Shown: piece by piece, positions 1-10,400 of the stretch | Layout of the letters: the number at the start of each line of letters is the position of its first letter | Position numbering within the stretch: position 1 is the first letter of the stretch | Assembly (NCBI GenBank): GCA_022385805.1 | Contig: MU277698.1 | Span: 1-64,000 of the forward strand | DNA length: 64,000 nucleotides | Reading direction: 5' to 3' | DNA from: Pilatotrama ljubarskyi | Taxonomy: Eukaryota; Basidiomycota; Agaricomycetes; Polyporales; Polyporaceae | Position numbers and translations under genes: made by a program | Notes under the pieces: generated by a model | Databases searched by the model: none | What the model was told of the DNA's origin: nothing | The model's input: the letters and a program-made list of their open reading frames with translations, nothing else

Positions 1-461
1 AGACTTCACAGAGCTCGACATAGGCCATTGTGATCGCTCTGAGGCGCACTGCAGCTAACATTATGATACCCTTTTCAGGACTTTCTAGAAAAGCCTGCAA
101 GGGGTTGGTAACTGTGTGTATGACTGAGCACAAAGAATACAAATACCTGTACCAGTGCATATTATACTGACTATACAACCTCATTAGTATGTAGTTGGAT
201 TCAGTTTGAAAGCAGCTTCCTAATGGTATATAATACAGCCATAAGCACCTGAAACGCACCTACCAGGGGGTCAGATACTGTGTATGTGGCTTGAAATTAG
301 TGAAGATTAGCAAAACCTTTGCTAGCACCTCTAGCACTGATTGCCTGTTGTGATTAACAATGCAGTCATATTACAGCTTGAAAAGAGCTTTTTAACAATA
401 TGCAATATGTCTATAATCATATAGTAAACAATCCCTCAAGGAGCCAGAAGCTAAGGTTGTA
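1..461. repeat. AT-rich ~170-bp satellite, left block
   Basis: Degenerate tandem units recur here, each with a core resembling TTCAGCTTGAGAACAGCTTT followed by CTAATGRTATAYAATA. Cores are visible near 200-235 and 385-420. The same core returns in the same orientation at 15690-16060 and inverted at 23296-23700, where spacing is about 167-170 bp. No coding sequence is seen. The left end of the TIR transposon lies directly against this block, so the transposon probably inserted into it. Confidence 0.6.
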
Positions 462-463
462 TA

Positions 464-492
464 AGGTAGGCCCAGCGTAGATTCGACCACTA
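464..492 (+). repeat. Left terminal inverted repeat of DDE transposon
   Basis: 29 bp, perfect complement of 15566-15594. Preceded by TA. Confidence 0.9.
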
Positions 493-704
493 CACGTGAC
501 TTTCACGTGATGCTTTTCTGTCACGCATAAAAACAATTTCTATTACCAAGTCCTAAAAAAGAAAAGGCCAAAATCATCGTGCAGAGTGAGAGGAACAGTA
601 GCGACGCAACAAACATAGTCTAAGCCGAGAACCAGTCCGCACCCTACCCTCCAGTTTGTTCATTTACTTGCGGGCCCATTCATTTACGTCTGCAGACATC
701 TAGC

Positions 705-3283
705 ATGAGCACCCTGCGCAAGCGCGGTCTCTCTCAGACTCTCGCGGATGTGCGAAGTGCCGTCCGGCAGAGGCTGGCAACTCTGGTTCCGTCTCGAGTG
801 AGAAGTGATGGATCAGACAAGGAGAATGTGACGTGGTTCTAATACATACACAAGCCTGCTACTTTGTTGATAGACCACCCAAAAGGTTGCTTCTCTGGCA
901 GGGGAAGGTGGCGGGGATCATCGACGGCACACTCTGTTACCGGCGATAGCTCCTCAGCCAGCGCCCCGTCGGGCAAGTCTCGTGTCCCTAGTACAACGTC
1001 ATTTCAATTGGACCTTCTCAGAGGTAGCAACACCTACCTGGTCTCCATCTCCGTCCCCATCACCTCCTCGAACAGCGCAGGAGCTTCTCCAATCAACCTT
1101 CAAGGCAGAAGGCTCTCTTCGTCAATTCCAGCCGGACTCTGAGCTAGATCTTCCCAGTTCTTCGTTTCCCTCCACCACAGTCATCACTGGGGAGCCTGTT
1201 GAGATGTTAGAGCATCAGCTTGAGAGTTATAGCGCTCCTCAGCCAACTCCCACCATCAGGACACCTGAGCCATCCATTCCATCCCAGCCACCCTCTCAAT
1301 TTGCCAGTCCTGATCCTCATGTGCTCTTCCACATCTACAGCCACACCTCACGGCCCTGGGTCCCCGCACCGTCAAGGGACGATGCCGCCCGTGCCTTGGA
1401 GGACCTAAAGGCACTGCTCGCACCCCGTGACACCTCTGGCAGGCGGCGTATACCTTTCCGTGGCGGCGACATCCTGCGCTAACGAATGGAGAAGATGCGC
1501 CTGATGTTGTGGTACTATACACAGGGAATCGGGTGGATCCAGTCGTCAGAGGACGCTGTAGAACTCTACGACCGTGGGGCGTACCTCGCAAAGCAAGTCC
1601 GTGCTTGGGTCCGGGCATTCTTGAACGATCGGTATGCTCTTCCTGTCAGCTTCGTGAATACGTGGAATCGATCAGCTCTCGATGATGAAGACCTGAAGCA
1701 GGCGATAATAGGTCACTTACAGGGTGTCGGAAAGTATGTTCGTGCCCTTGACATTGTCGAATACCTCGATGACCCCGATGTTCAAACCCGGTTTGGTCTC
1801 ACGGACACCATTGCACTGTCTACGGCACAGGTCTGGATGCAGCATCTTGGGTACCGCTGGATGAAGGCTGCAAATGGTCAATATGTCGATGGCCATGAAC
1901 GCCCAGATGTGGTTGAATACCGTCAGACAACGTACCTCCCGGCTCTCAATGAACTCCGTCCACGCCTGCACCAATATGACGAAGACGGAGAGGAGATCAC
2001 GGCTCCTGTAGTCGGAACGAGTTCCATGCCGCAGCCAAATGGTGTTCAAGGCGTACCTGCCGAGGTCTCCTGTCCCAGTCCACCACTTCCTGCAACAAAC
2101 ACAAAGCATGTCCGCATCCTGTGGCACGACGAGTCCGTGTTCTATGCAAACGATCGCCGTCAAGTCCGCTGGGTGCACGATAGCGAGAAGGCTGTCCCAA
2201 GGGCCAAAGGCAAGGGCGCATCCTTGATGGTCTCGGACCTCTTCTGTGCCGAAGCAGGCTGGTTGCAGTCGGAGGATGGGAGGGTCCGTGCTCGTCGGCT
2301 CTTCCGACCTGGAAAAAACCGGGATGGCTATTTTACGAGTAAGGAAGTCATCGAGCAGTTCCACCACGCCGTCGACATTGCTCAGCAGTGATGGCCCGAG
2401 GACGAGCTCGTCATCGTTGTGGACAATGCCCCGACTCACCAGAAGTGCGCCCCAGATGCATTGTCTGCTCGCCAGATGACGAAGGGACCGTCTTTTGCCT
2501 TTGGTCCCGAAGTGACAGTCCTGGACGACGATGGGAAGCCAGTGCATGGCAGTGATGGGAAAGTCTTGAAGAAGCGTGTCCGCATGGCTGATGCGACATT
2601 CCAAGACGGGACTCCGCAGCACCTGTACTACCCGGATGACCATCCCAACCCTGCGTTGCAGGGCGCCTTCAAGGGAATGGTTGTCTTGCTCGAGGAGCGA
2701 GGCTACACAGCGCCAGGCCAGCTTAATGTTCAATGCGACAAGTTCAATTGCCCGGCACCACCTCCCGGGGTATCGCCTCTCGAACATTACAACAAGAACC
2801 CCTGCTGCTGCCGCCGCCTTCTCTATGAACAGCTTGATTTCCGCGCTGTCAAGTCACTCCTCGAGGCCAAAATGGAGGCACGCAACGTCAAGGTCCTCTT
2901 CTTGCCAAAGTTCCACTGCAAGTTGAACCCCATCGAACAGTGCTGGGGCTACGCTAAGATGGAGTACCATGAGAAGCCGGCGTCCTCGAAGGAGGCAGAC
3001 TTGGAGCTCAACGTTGTCGCCTCGGTCGATGCAGTCCCGCTGACATCAATGCGCCGGTATGTACTATGTGCTACCTGTGACCTCTCTGCCATTGTGAGCT
3101 TCTCAACTTACAGGCCCTGTCTTCACTAGGTTCTACACACGTTCGCTTCGCTTCGCAGATGCATACTCAAAAGGACTAAGCGGCAAGCAAGCTGCGTGGG
3201 CAAGCAAGAAGCACCGTGGCCACTGTGTAATCCTGGACACAATCTTCGAGGAGCTGACCGCTGCTGGTGTTACTGTGGACTGA
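705..3283 (+). pseudogene. DDE-superfamily transposase, interrupted by two in-frame stops
   Basis: Large basidiomycete DDE endonuclease. I read exon 1 at 705-827 from ATG, an intron at 828-873, a long exon at 874-3056, an intron at 3057-3129 (GTATGT...TAG) and a last exon at 3130-3283 ending TGA. Acidic residues fitting the catalytic triad are present: Asp in WHDES (near 2127), Asp in VVDNAPTH (near 2422) and Glu in LNPIEQCW (near 2935). The frame is otherwise continuous but broken by TAA at 1480-1482 and TGA at 2389-2391; the sequence after each stop still reads as good family sequence, so these look like recent nonsense changes. A CATAAAAA TATA-like motif lies near 523. The protein is inactive unless the stops are read through. 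The assignment comes from motif recognition, not a search. Confidence 0.8.
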
Positions 3284-3338
3284 GATACATATCTTACATT
3301 TCCCTGACTCACTCCTTTCACTACATCTTTCTATTCGA

Positions 3339-3514
3339 TGATGTGCCAAATCTACCCTAAAGCCGTGAGGTTGAGGCCGAGAGCCTTTGTAGGTCGAGGC
3401 CTCTGACGGGCTGAGCTGAGGTAGATGGTGGGATCAGAAGATGTAGCGGTTCGGCCGGGGTGCCCTTGAGGCGAACGTTGCGATGCGGCAGCGGATCGGA
3501 GCGAACAGAGTTCT
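3339..3514 (-). repeat. Truncated 3' LTR of gypsy-1
   Basis: Matches 14563-14738 with a handful of differences, then homology stops abruptly in GAACAGAGTTCT. In element orientation this is the last part of the LTR (R/U5 side); U3 and the polypurine tract are missing. Confidence 0.85.
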
Positions 3515-3598
3515 GACGCCGTCGCCGACTGGCTGTCTTCCGTTACGGTAGGTGGCCGCCTCTGTGCCGCTTTGGGGTAGCTTCGCGACTGACTTCAG

Positions 3599-4092
3599 CC
3601 GTCCAGAAGGACTACTTGTCGCTGACCGGCGACCTCGCTGGCTTCGACCCTCTTCGCGAACGAATCGAAGCCCTGTTGCGCGCGCGAACCAGCCAACCGC
3701 GCCTCCTTGCCCACTTCCGCCTTGCGTATGCACTGGGGCTTCACCAGGCCTCTGAGTCCGTCCTTCGCCTCAACGGGCTTCGCTTGGAACAGCTGAGAGA
3801 GCGGACTGATACCGCCGTCCGCGTCCTTCAGTCCACCCGATTTGCGCCCTCTGCCGCCCTCCAAGCCGCCTGGTCTGTCCTTCGCGAGCTCGACCGCCTC
3901 CAACGGGTTCATCGCGCGGCCACCACCAAGTTGGATCGCTTGGAGGAACAGTGCGATGAGATCGCAGCCGGCTTCTCCGAGCCCTTCGCGCAGGTGGATC
4001 CTCTCGCGCCATTGTCCCTCACACTCCTCATGGGGGGCACGTCCTCTGTTCCCGCCTTCCTAGTGCGCTCTGAGGGGTCTCCGGCGATGTAA
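3599..4092 (+). pseudogene. Antisense gene A of gypsy-1 (5'-truncated, unrecognised helical protein)
   Basis: Not a family I recognise. Open frame 1 ends at TAA 4090-4092; no ATG precedes it before the in-frame TGA at 3514-3516. An acceptor-like ACTTCAG ends at 3598 and matches the exon start of gene B, so the first exon is probably lost with the truncated LTR. The protein is Leu/Arg/Glu-rich and likely helical, and is paralogous to gene B: both share FRLAYA, a run of leucine-rich helices and an LDRLEE.../LDRLEER... segment followed by a short acidic-proline tail. It runs opposite to gag-pol. GCGAAG/CTTCGC words are as frequent as in the rest of the element, which argues that it belongs to the element. 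Confidence 0.55.
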
Positions 4093-4263
4093 GGGTGGTG
4101 CCGCCGCGTCCGGTACACTTGTAGTAGTCCTGTTCCCCTTCTGCAATGACAATGGCTCGCGATTTCCCTCTGCCTTTGCGTGCGCATCGTATTGTCCGCT
4201 GCCTCCGCGATCGCAGGCATAGCTCGGCTCCTCGTCCTGCGTGTCCTCGGAGCGCTAGTGGCC

Positions 4264-4270
4264 TTTATAA
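4264..4270 (+). promoter_or_regulatory. TATA box of antisense gene B
   Basis: TTTATAA lies 58 bp before the ATG at 4328, a normal spacing for a fungal TATA promoter. It supports independent transcription opposite to gag-pol. Confidence 0.5.
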
Positions 4271-4327
4271 CGAGCGGGAAAAGAAGGAGAGGGCTTCGCT
4301 TCGCTCGCCCCTTCCTTCTTCGCAGTC

Positions 4328-4958
4328 ATGGCTTCGTCTCCTACTGCTGTTCCTACGCCAGAGGATGTCTTCGCCCACGCCCACGATTCTCTTCGCGTTG
4401 ATCTGCACGCGCGACTTCGCTCTTGCGAAGTGGCAGTGTTCGAAGGACGCACCGGCGACCCTTGGTGCGAAGAGGTCCTCGAAGTCCTCGATCTGATGGT
4501 GGGCCAGTCCTGATCCTTCTTCCCGCGTGTCTGTCGCTGACCGCGGAGCCCAATTCGCGCGCATCCGCCTATCCGGACACGACTCCGAGGGCGCGCGCCT
4601 TTGCACTCGCATCGACATCCTGCTCTCCATCGGTGGTCGGCCTTCGCGCACCCTAGTTCGCTTCCGTCTGGCCTACGCAATTGCCGCACAGCAGACGGCC
4701 ACACGCGCGGCGCACATTCTTCGCCTCCGCCTTTCGATTTTCGAGGTGCAAGTCGGGGCCGCAGTTTGCAGCTTTGTCTTAGCAGGGGACGGGGACGCAA
4801 GGTCGCTGAGCGCCGCCCTCGACCTTTTGGCGGTGCTTACCCCCCTCCGGCAGGCGGCCGATGAGAGTGCGATGGGGCTGGACAGGCTTGAGGAACGACT
4901 CGAGCGCATTCGCCATAGCTTTGCCGTACTAGAGGACCCGTTGTTGACTCTTGGGTAG
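4328..4958 (+). CDS. Antisense gene B of gypsy-1 (paralogue of gene A)
   Basis: Exon 1 starts at ATG 4328 (MASSPTAVPTPEDVF...) and stays open to about 4497. The second part is open in another frame to TAG 4956-4958. A short intron is likely between them, with an acceptor at CGCGGAG ending 4549 (equivalent to the exon start of gene A), but I could not fix the donor, so a 1-nt indel is possible. The second exon aligns with gene A along its length (FRLAYA, LDRLEERLERI). The protein would be about 200 residues, helical, with no signal peptide or membrane segment. Function unknown. A head-to-tail arrangement with gene A suggests tandem duplication inside the retroelement. Confidence 0.5.
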
Positions 4959-5147
4959 CCCGCCGCACTAGCCACGCTCTTTTGTCCGCGAAGTCCCCTC
5001 CGCTTCACCGTCAATGTCAATAGAAACGTCTGCCGCGAAGGTTTGCTTCGCGCTCCGCGTCCATCGCGGAGCGCCCACCGTGGGACGCTTGCTGTCGCTT
5101 GGCCGCGAACAATGGAACGGAGTGCTTCTCGGGCGCCCCGTCCTTCC

Positions 5148-5154
5148 TTATAAA
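5148..5154 (+). promoter_or_regulatory. TATA box of antisense gene C
   Basis: TTATAAA, 125 bp before the ATG at 5279, followed by a pyrimidine-rich leader typical of highly transcribed fungal genes. Confidence 0.5.
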
Positions 5155-5278
5155 CCGTCGCTCTTCGCTTGCCTGGCCTTCGCTCCCTTGTCCATCTCTC
5201 GCTCCTCCTTCGCTGCCCTCTTCGCGTCCCCGCTCTCCTTCACTTCATCCTCCGCCGTCCGCGCCCCCTTCGCTCAGC

Positions 5279-7063
5279 ATGCCGCCCCGCACCGCGTCCT
5301 CCTCGTCGAAGAAGAGCGGCAAGGCTCGCGCATCTAGCGCCGAGATGCGCTAAACCGCGATCGCAAACACCCTCGCTGAGATGCGCTAAACCGCGATCGC
5401 AAACACCCTCGCCGTTATAGCGCAAGAGCCTTCTGGCGACACGGCCGCATTCCTCGAGTACGCAGCGACTGCAGTACAGGCCCTGGTGAGTCATTCCCGT
5501 CCGGTCCTGCTACGTTCGCTAATACGACCGTCTTCGCACAACCTATAGGACACCCTGGAGTCACTGGGCGCCGACCAACAGCTCGTCTGCGAGCAGGAGG
5601 ACCGTGCTGCCGAGTTCCTCGGCGACTATGTCGACTCCAGGGCCGACGAGGAAGAGTTTCGCCATCCCCGCCTTCTTCGCGGCCAATTGCGCAACACCGC
5701 GGCCGTCTACGCTAAGATCGCCCAGGCTCAGCGGGAGGGGGCGGCTGCGAAGCCGGAAAGCTCGTCGTCCGCGGGGAAGCCCGCCCGACGGTCCGTCCGC
5801 TTGCACGTTCCTGAGCCCATCATCGAGCTGGATGATGACGACGACGAGCTTGCCACGGAGACCACCGCCGTCACTGGCAAGCGCAAGACTCGATCGTCCG
5901 CCGTGAAGGCGGACGCTTCGCCGGCGGAGGCCGCCTCCGCTCCACGTGCGAAGAAGGCGAAGCCCGGCGAGCTCCCGGTCTTCTCGCCGCCCACTTATAC
6001 GGGCAAGTCAGCGCCGCGCCTCCCACCTTCGGGTCAGCGGGTAAGCGTTTCTTCCTCTTCGCGCCACCTTCGCTGACTTGTTCCTTTGCTCTTCGCACAG
6101 TGTGATTACTGCGCGGCATACACCGCGAAGGTGAAGTGCATCGTCCGCGCGGGCTTGGACAGTTGCGATCGGTGCGCCCTGCAGTTCCACAGCTGCAAGG
6201 GTACCAAGGCCTCCGGTGGGGACACGGAGCAGTACACCGACTGGTACGACGCGAACGGGTTCGACCGCAGTAAGCCTTCGTACCTCTTACCCCTTCGCAT
6301 TTCTGACTTCGCTTTGTTCGCAGCCGACCGTCCTGATGCCGCCGAGGTTCGCAGGGTCTTCCACGACTGCCAGCGGCCCGCGGCCGTCCCGCTCTGGGCG
6401 CGCGAGGGTGGGCTGGGCGGCGCCGCGCCCTCGTCCTCTTCCTCGAGGGTACCATTAGCAGGTTCGCGGCCGTCCGCGCTTCGCGGCTCCAACCGTGCCG
6501 GGGGCTCTTCGTCCGTATCGGCCTCTCGCAGGGTGGAGGTCATCGTTCCTCCGGCTCCAGCGAAGCCTCGCGCACCTTCGCCCGCTCCCGTCGAGGGCCC
6601 CGATAACAACGACGTTGAGATGGTCGACAATTCTCCTCCTCGTACTCCCCCGCCGCGCTCGCCTTCGCCGCCATCGTCCGCTCCGTCCGTTCGGCGTCCG
6701 CAGCCTGCTCGTCCCTCGCGGCCTCCTCCGCCACCGGCCGACTCTCCCTCCAACCCCGTTGGTCGCAAGGCCAGCTCGTCCTCCGCTGCGGCCGCCTCCA
6801 GTTTGCAGGTAGCTCCTCGCCTCAACCTCGCGAACTTGAGCCTCGCCTCCCTCGTCCTCGTTGCGCCGGTCAACCGCGTTCGGTACCGGTCCATCTCTTC
6901 GCAGATGGACATCCTGGAGTCGCAGCGCTGGGTGATCGAGCAGCAGCTCGAGCAGCTGCGCCGCATGCGGGACGAGTTGGCGGAGGGGGATGCCCAGGTC
7001 CCTGCGGAGGACGACGAGGATGCCGAGGGCGAAGAGGATGAGGAGGCAGGTCCTAGCGCGTAG
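5279..7063 (+). pseudogene. Antisense gene C of gypsy-1: Zn-cluster protein with acidic coiled-coil tail
   Basis: Exon 1 from ATG 5279 to 5485, intron 5486-5548, exon 5549-6040, intron 6041-6100, exon 6101-6269, intron 6270-6323, last exon to TAG 7061-7063. All three introns have GT...AG ends and preserve frame. Exon 3 opens with CDYC and carries a six-cysteine pattern CX2CX8CX8CX2CX6C, close to the fungal Zn(II)2Cys6 binuclear cluster. Around it: a basic Ser/Lys N-terminus, an acidic DDDDDEL stretch, a long Ser/Pro/Arg-rich disordered region, then a C-terminal coiled coil (ILESQRWVIEQQLEQLRRM) and a Glu/Asp tail. A nuclear DNA-binding role is inference. TAA at 5351-5353 and again at 5387-5389 (inside a duplicated 36-bp unit) interrupts exon 1, so this copy is probably dead. 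Confidence 0.6.
5342..5413 (+). repeat. Tandem 36-bp duplication carrying a stop codon
   Basis: Two adjacent copies of the same 12 codons (5342-5377, 5378-5413), differing at one base, each containing the in-frame TAA. The stop arose before the duplication. Confidence 0.85.
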
Positions 7064-7466
7064 GGGCGTGGCTGCAAAGGACTTCGCGCAGTGGTAGGTG
7101 GTGCGTTCGCGTCCGTGTGTACCTAGTGTCCGCGTTTCTTGTCATTGGCGGTTTTCTTGTGCGAAGTGGATCCTTCGCGTTCGGCTCTGCGCGGAGAGAG
7201 GGGGAGGTTATGGCTGGCTAATCGGACTTGTACTTAGAATAAGCATATTGTCCTTGTTCGCGGGGCTGGATGCGAAGCTGTAATTACTATGGCGTGTCTG
7301 CAAGTAGGGGTATCCAATAGCACAATAATGAATGACTTCTTGAACTTGTAACTACTGCAATCAATGAGGGTGTAAGAAATAGTAGAAGAACTGAAAGGGA
7401 AAGTGTGCGCGAAGCAGTTCGCATGGGGTGGTACCGGCCTCGCTTCGCCACGGCGCCGGTCGGTTC
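7064..7466. other. Convergent 3' region between antisense genes and pol
   Basis: No convincing gene. This holds the 3' untranslated ends of gene C (plus) and of pol (minus). Short open frames here are shadows. Confidence 0.5.
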
Positions 7467-10400
7467 CTAGGCCTCGTCTTCGCCTTCACTGTCGTCCACG
7501 GCGTCTTCGCCCTCCTGGCCTTCTTCGGCTCCCTCCTCCGCAGTGGCCTCCTCGTCTTCTTCGCCATTGTCTTCGCCTCGGATGAGTTCGTCTAAACGTC
7601 TCTGCGAAATGTCCGCGAAGTTGGGTGGCAGCCGGATGGCTCTTCACGGCAGATAGGGGAGCAGGCGGAAGGCTGCAATGGCGCGGTGTAGTACAGCGCC
7701 GTCCAGTTCGCAGAGTACGTACGCGCCTCCGCGGTTTCGCGAGACAACTACCAAGGGCCCTGTGTAGCGCGGTCGCATCTTGCGGTTGAGTGACTTTTCG
7801 ATCTGCGTGTGCCGAACCAGGACCAATGCGCCGGGTTCAAAGTCGAAATCGCGGAGGGTGACTGGGTGGTCTCGCTCAAACTTCCGTGCTGCCTCGAGTC
7901 GCGTGTGATAGACTTGCGAACTCAGATGCGAGAGCTGATCGTGTCTCTTCTGCAGTTCTATGGCCCGACGTGCGAGGAGCTCCTCCGATGAGACCAGTCC
8001 GCTTGGGGGAGGTGACAGGTATGTCGCCTCCGCAATGTCCATGGGCAGCACGGGGTGGCAGCCAGTCACTGCGAAGTACGGCAAACAGCCCATGCACTTG
8101 TGAATGGTCACTCGCTCCGCCCAGAATGCGTAGTGCGCGACCTGTGACCACTTGCGCTGGTCGCCCTCTGCGGCTTTGAACAGGACTTGTCGGGTGTCGA
8201 AGTGCGAACGCTCTGCGATCCCGTTCGCCTTCGAGTTGTAGGGGCTGATCTTGATGTGGTGGACATGGAACCTCTTCTCGAGGTCCCGTACTGCGCTCAG
8301 GAATGTGGAGCCGTTGTCCGTAACGAGTTCGACGAGGCTGCCCCAGAGGCAGAGCAGGTCCTGGAAGATGAAGTCCCCGAGCGTGCGATCGTTCTCGCTT
8401 CGCAGCATTCGCCACTCTGGCCACGCTGTAACGGAGCACCGCGCGACCACGATGAGCCTGTATCCGTTCGAGGGCGGCATCTTCATCGAGTTGATGTACC
8501 AGCGAGTCCCGAGGCCTCCGGGTCGCGCAACGGTCGGCGGTATCAGGATCTTGCAGTGTTGGCAGACCTGGCACAGATGGCATGTTCGCACATACCACCC
8601 GACGTCTTCCTGCATCGTGGGCCACCAGAATTGCTCGTTGACAAACTGTAGTGTCGCATACTGCCCTCTGTGACCGGTCTCGTCGTGCGCTGCGCGTAGG
8701 ACACTGAGTCTCCTCTCCGGCCAGACGACGAGCTTGTGAGCCCCTTGCGGATCCTTTCGCCAGAGTTTCTCGTTGTCGCGAAAGAAATGCTGCGCGTAGC
8801 AGATGAAGCTTGCGTACTCCGAGTCCTTCATGTCCGCTGGTCGCTGGAGGGTTCGCAGCCACTCGTCTGTCCTTCGCAGCCTGTCGTCTGCGGCCTTCGC
8901 AGCTTCTGAGTAGGGCATGACCACTTCGCCCTCCAGCTCGTCGATGGTCGCAGCTTCGTTCTCGCTTGCGATTCTGATCGCAGCTCGTCCTGCCGCTCGC
9001 TCGCTTCGCTGGTCTGTTCTTGTGGCTCTGTCCCTGTCCTTCGCTTCGCCGGCCTCGCTGTCCTCCCCCCCACTGAGATCGTGACCGTCCTCAGTCGCAG
9101 TCGCCATAGCGAAGACACGGGTGGGGTTACGCAGCGCGGTACCGCTGCGCACCGGGTGGGGCAAGATCTGGTGCAGGAACCCGTGTACTCGGTCGATCCA
9201 GTCTTCGAAGTCGCTCGGGTCCTCCGCTGGCTCATCTCCTGGTTGCGGAGGTCTTCGCGATAGTCCGTCCGGTCCGTGCGAGGTCCCGGGAACGTGTACG
9301 AGCTGAAAGTGGAAGGTGAGAATCGCGACGATCCATCTATTCATGCTCGCGCTGGGGGCCAGGTCTGGATTGTTAAGCATTCCGCGGATGGAGCGGGCGT
9401 CCACTTCGACGACGAGGTTGCGAACACCGATGAGGTAGAGTTTGGTCGCTTGTAGCGCGCGGAAGAGACCGTATAGCTCCAGTTTCGGTTGAAAAAAACG
9501 TGCTTCACATTCGTTGAGCGTGATGGAGCCGAAGCGACTATAGTAGCGGATCTGCGGTTTTTCACGGTCACATTGCGCAAGGTGGTAGCCGACGGCGATG
9601 TACGAAGTGTCGACTGCAAGGATAACGGGCGCAGGAGACTCGTAGTCTATCGCGCGAAGGGCTGGCGACTCGAGCAGAGCCTGCTTGAGGTCTTCCATGG
9701 CCTTGATTTGCGCTTCGCTGAACTCGAAGGGCACGTCCTTCCGCGTGAGGTGGACCAAGGCGTTCGCTCGCTTCGCGAAGTTGCGAATGAAGATCCTCGC
9801 GACCCCGATGGTCCCTAGGAAAGCGCGAACCTCAGAGAGGTCCTTGCAGGGCCCCCAGTTCTTGATAGCCGCTACGCGGGACTCGTCGGGCAGACGTCCC
9901 TCCGGCGTACATTGATGGCCCACAACCATGATTTCGCGGGTGCACAGTATCGACTTCGTACCTGAGAAGGTCCCCCCAGCGTATTTCATTCGCTGTACCA
10001 CTCGGTTAATGTTCGCGAAGTGCTCCCAGACGAAGCGACGAATGCCGTGGTTCTCCGGAATGGTCTCGTAAGTCCCATCCGCCCTGCGATAGTCCGACTC
10101 AGGCCCTTTGCAAGGAACATCATCGATGTAGGGGACAGTAGTAGTTGGGATCTCCGGCCGCAGGATGTAGGTTACGTCGTCATAGAAGATGGGCACTGAG
10201 TTCGACCAGCCCATGGGGAGCGTGCAGTGCCGTAGCGCTCCGAAAGGCGTTTGGAAGGTGGTGAGGTCGCGCGAAGACTCCGCGATGAGCCGTTCGTCGT
10301 AGCCCACGTACAGGTCGAAGATCGCGCCGCAAGGGCGACCTGCGAACTGCTCCACGAGGTAGTCTGGTGTCGGCGGGACTCCCGAGTGCTGGATCGTGAC

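Noticed and set aside
2389..2391. TGA read as selenocysteine or programmed readthrough
   Set aside because: The same kind of TGA breaks several unrelated elements here, and a TAA breaks the same gene; decay is simpler.
1717..2787. 356-codon minus-strand frame opposite the DDE transposase
   Set aside because: The plus strand encodes recognisable catalytic motifs over the same bases.
6106..7077. 323-codon minus-strand frame opposite antisense gene C
   Set aside because: It reads in gypsy-1 sense direction but has no family motif and crosses the spliced introns of the plus-strand gene; a GC-rich shadow.
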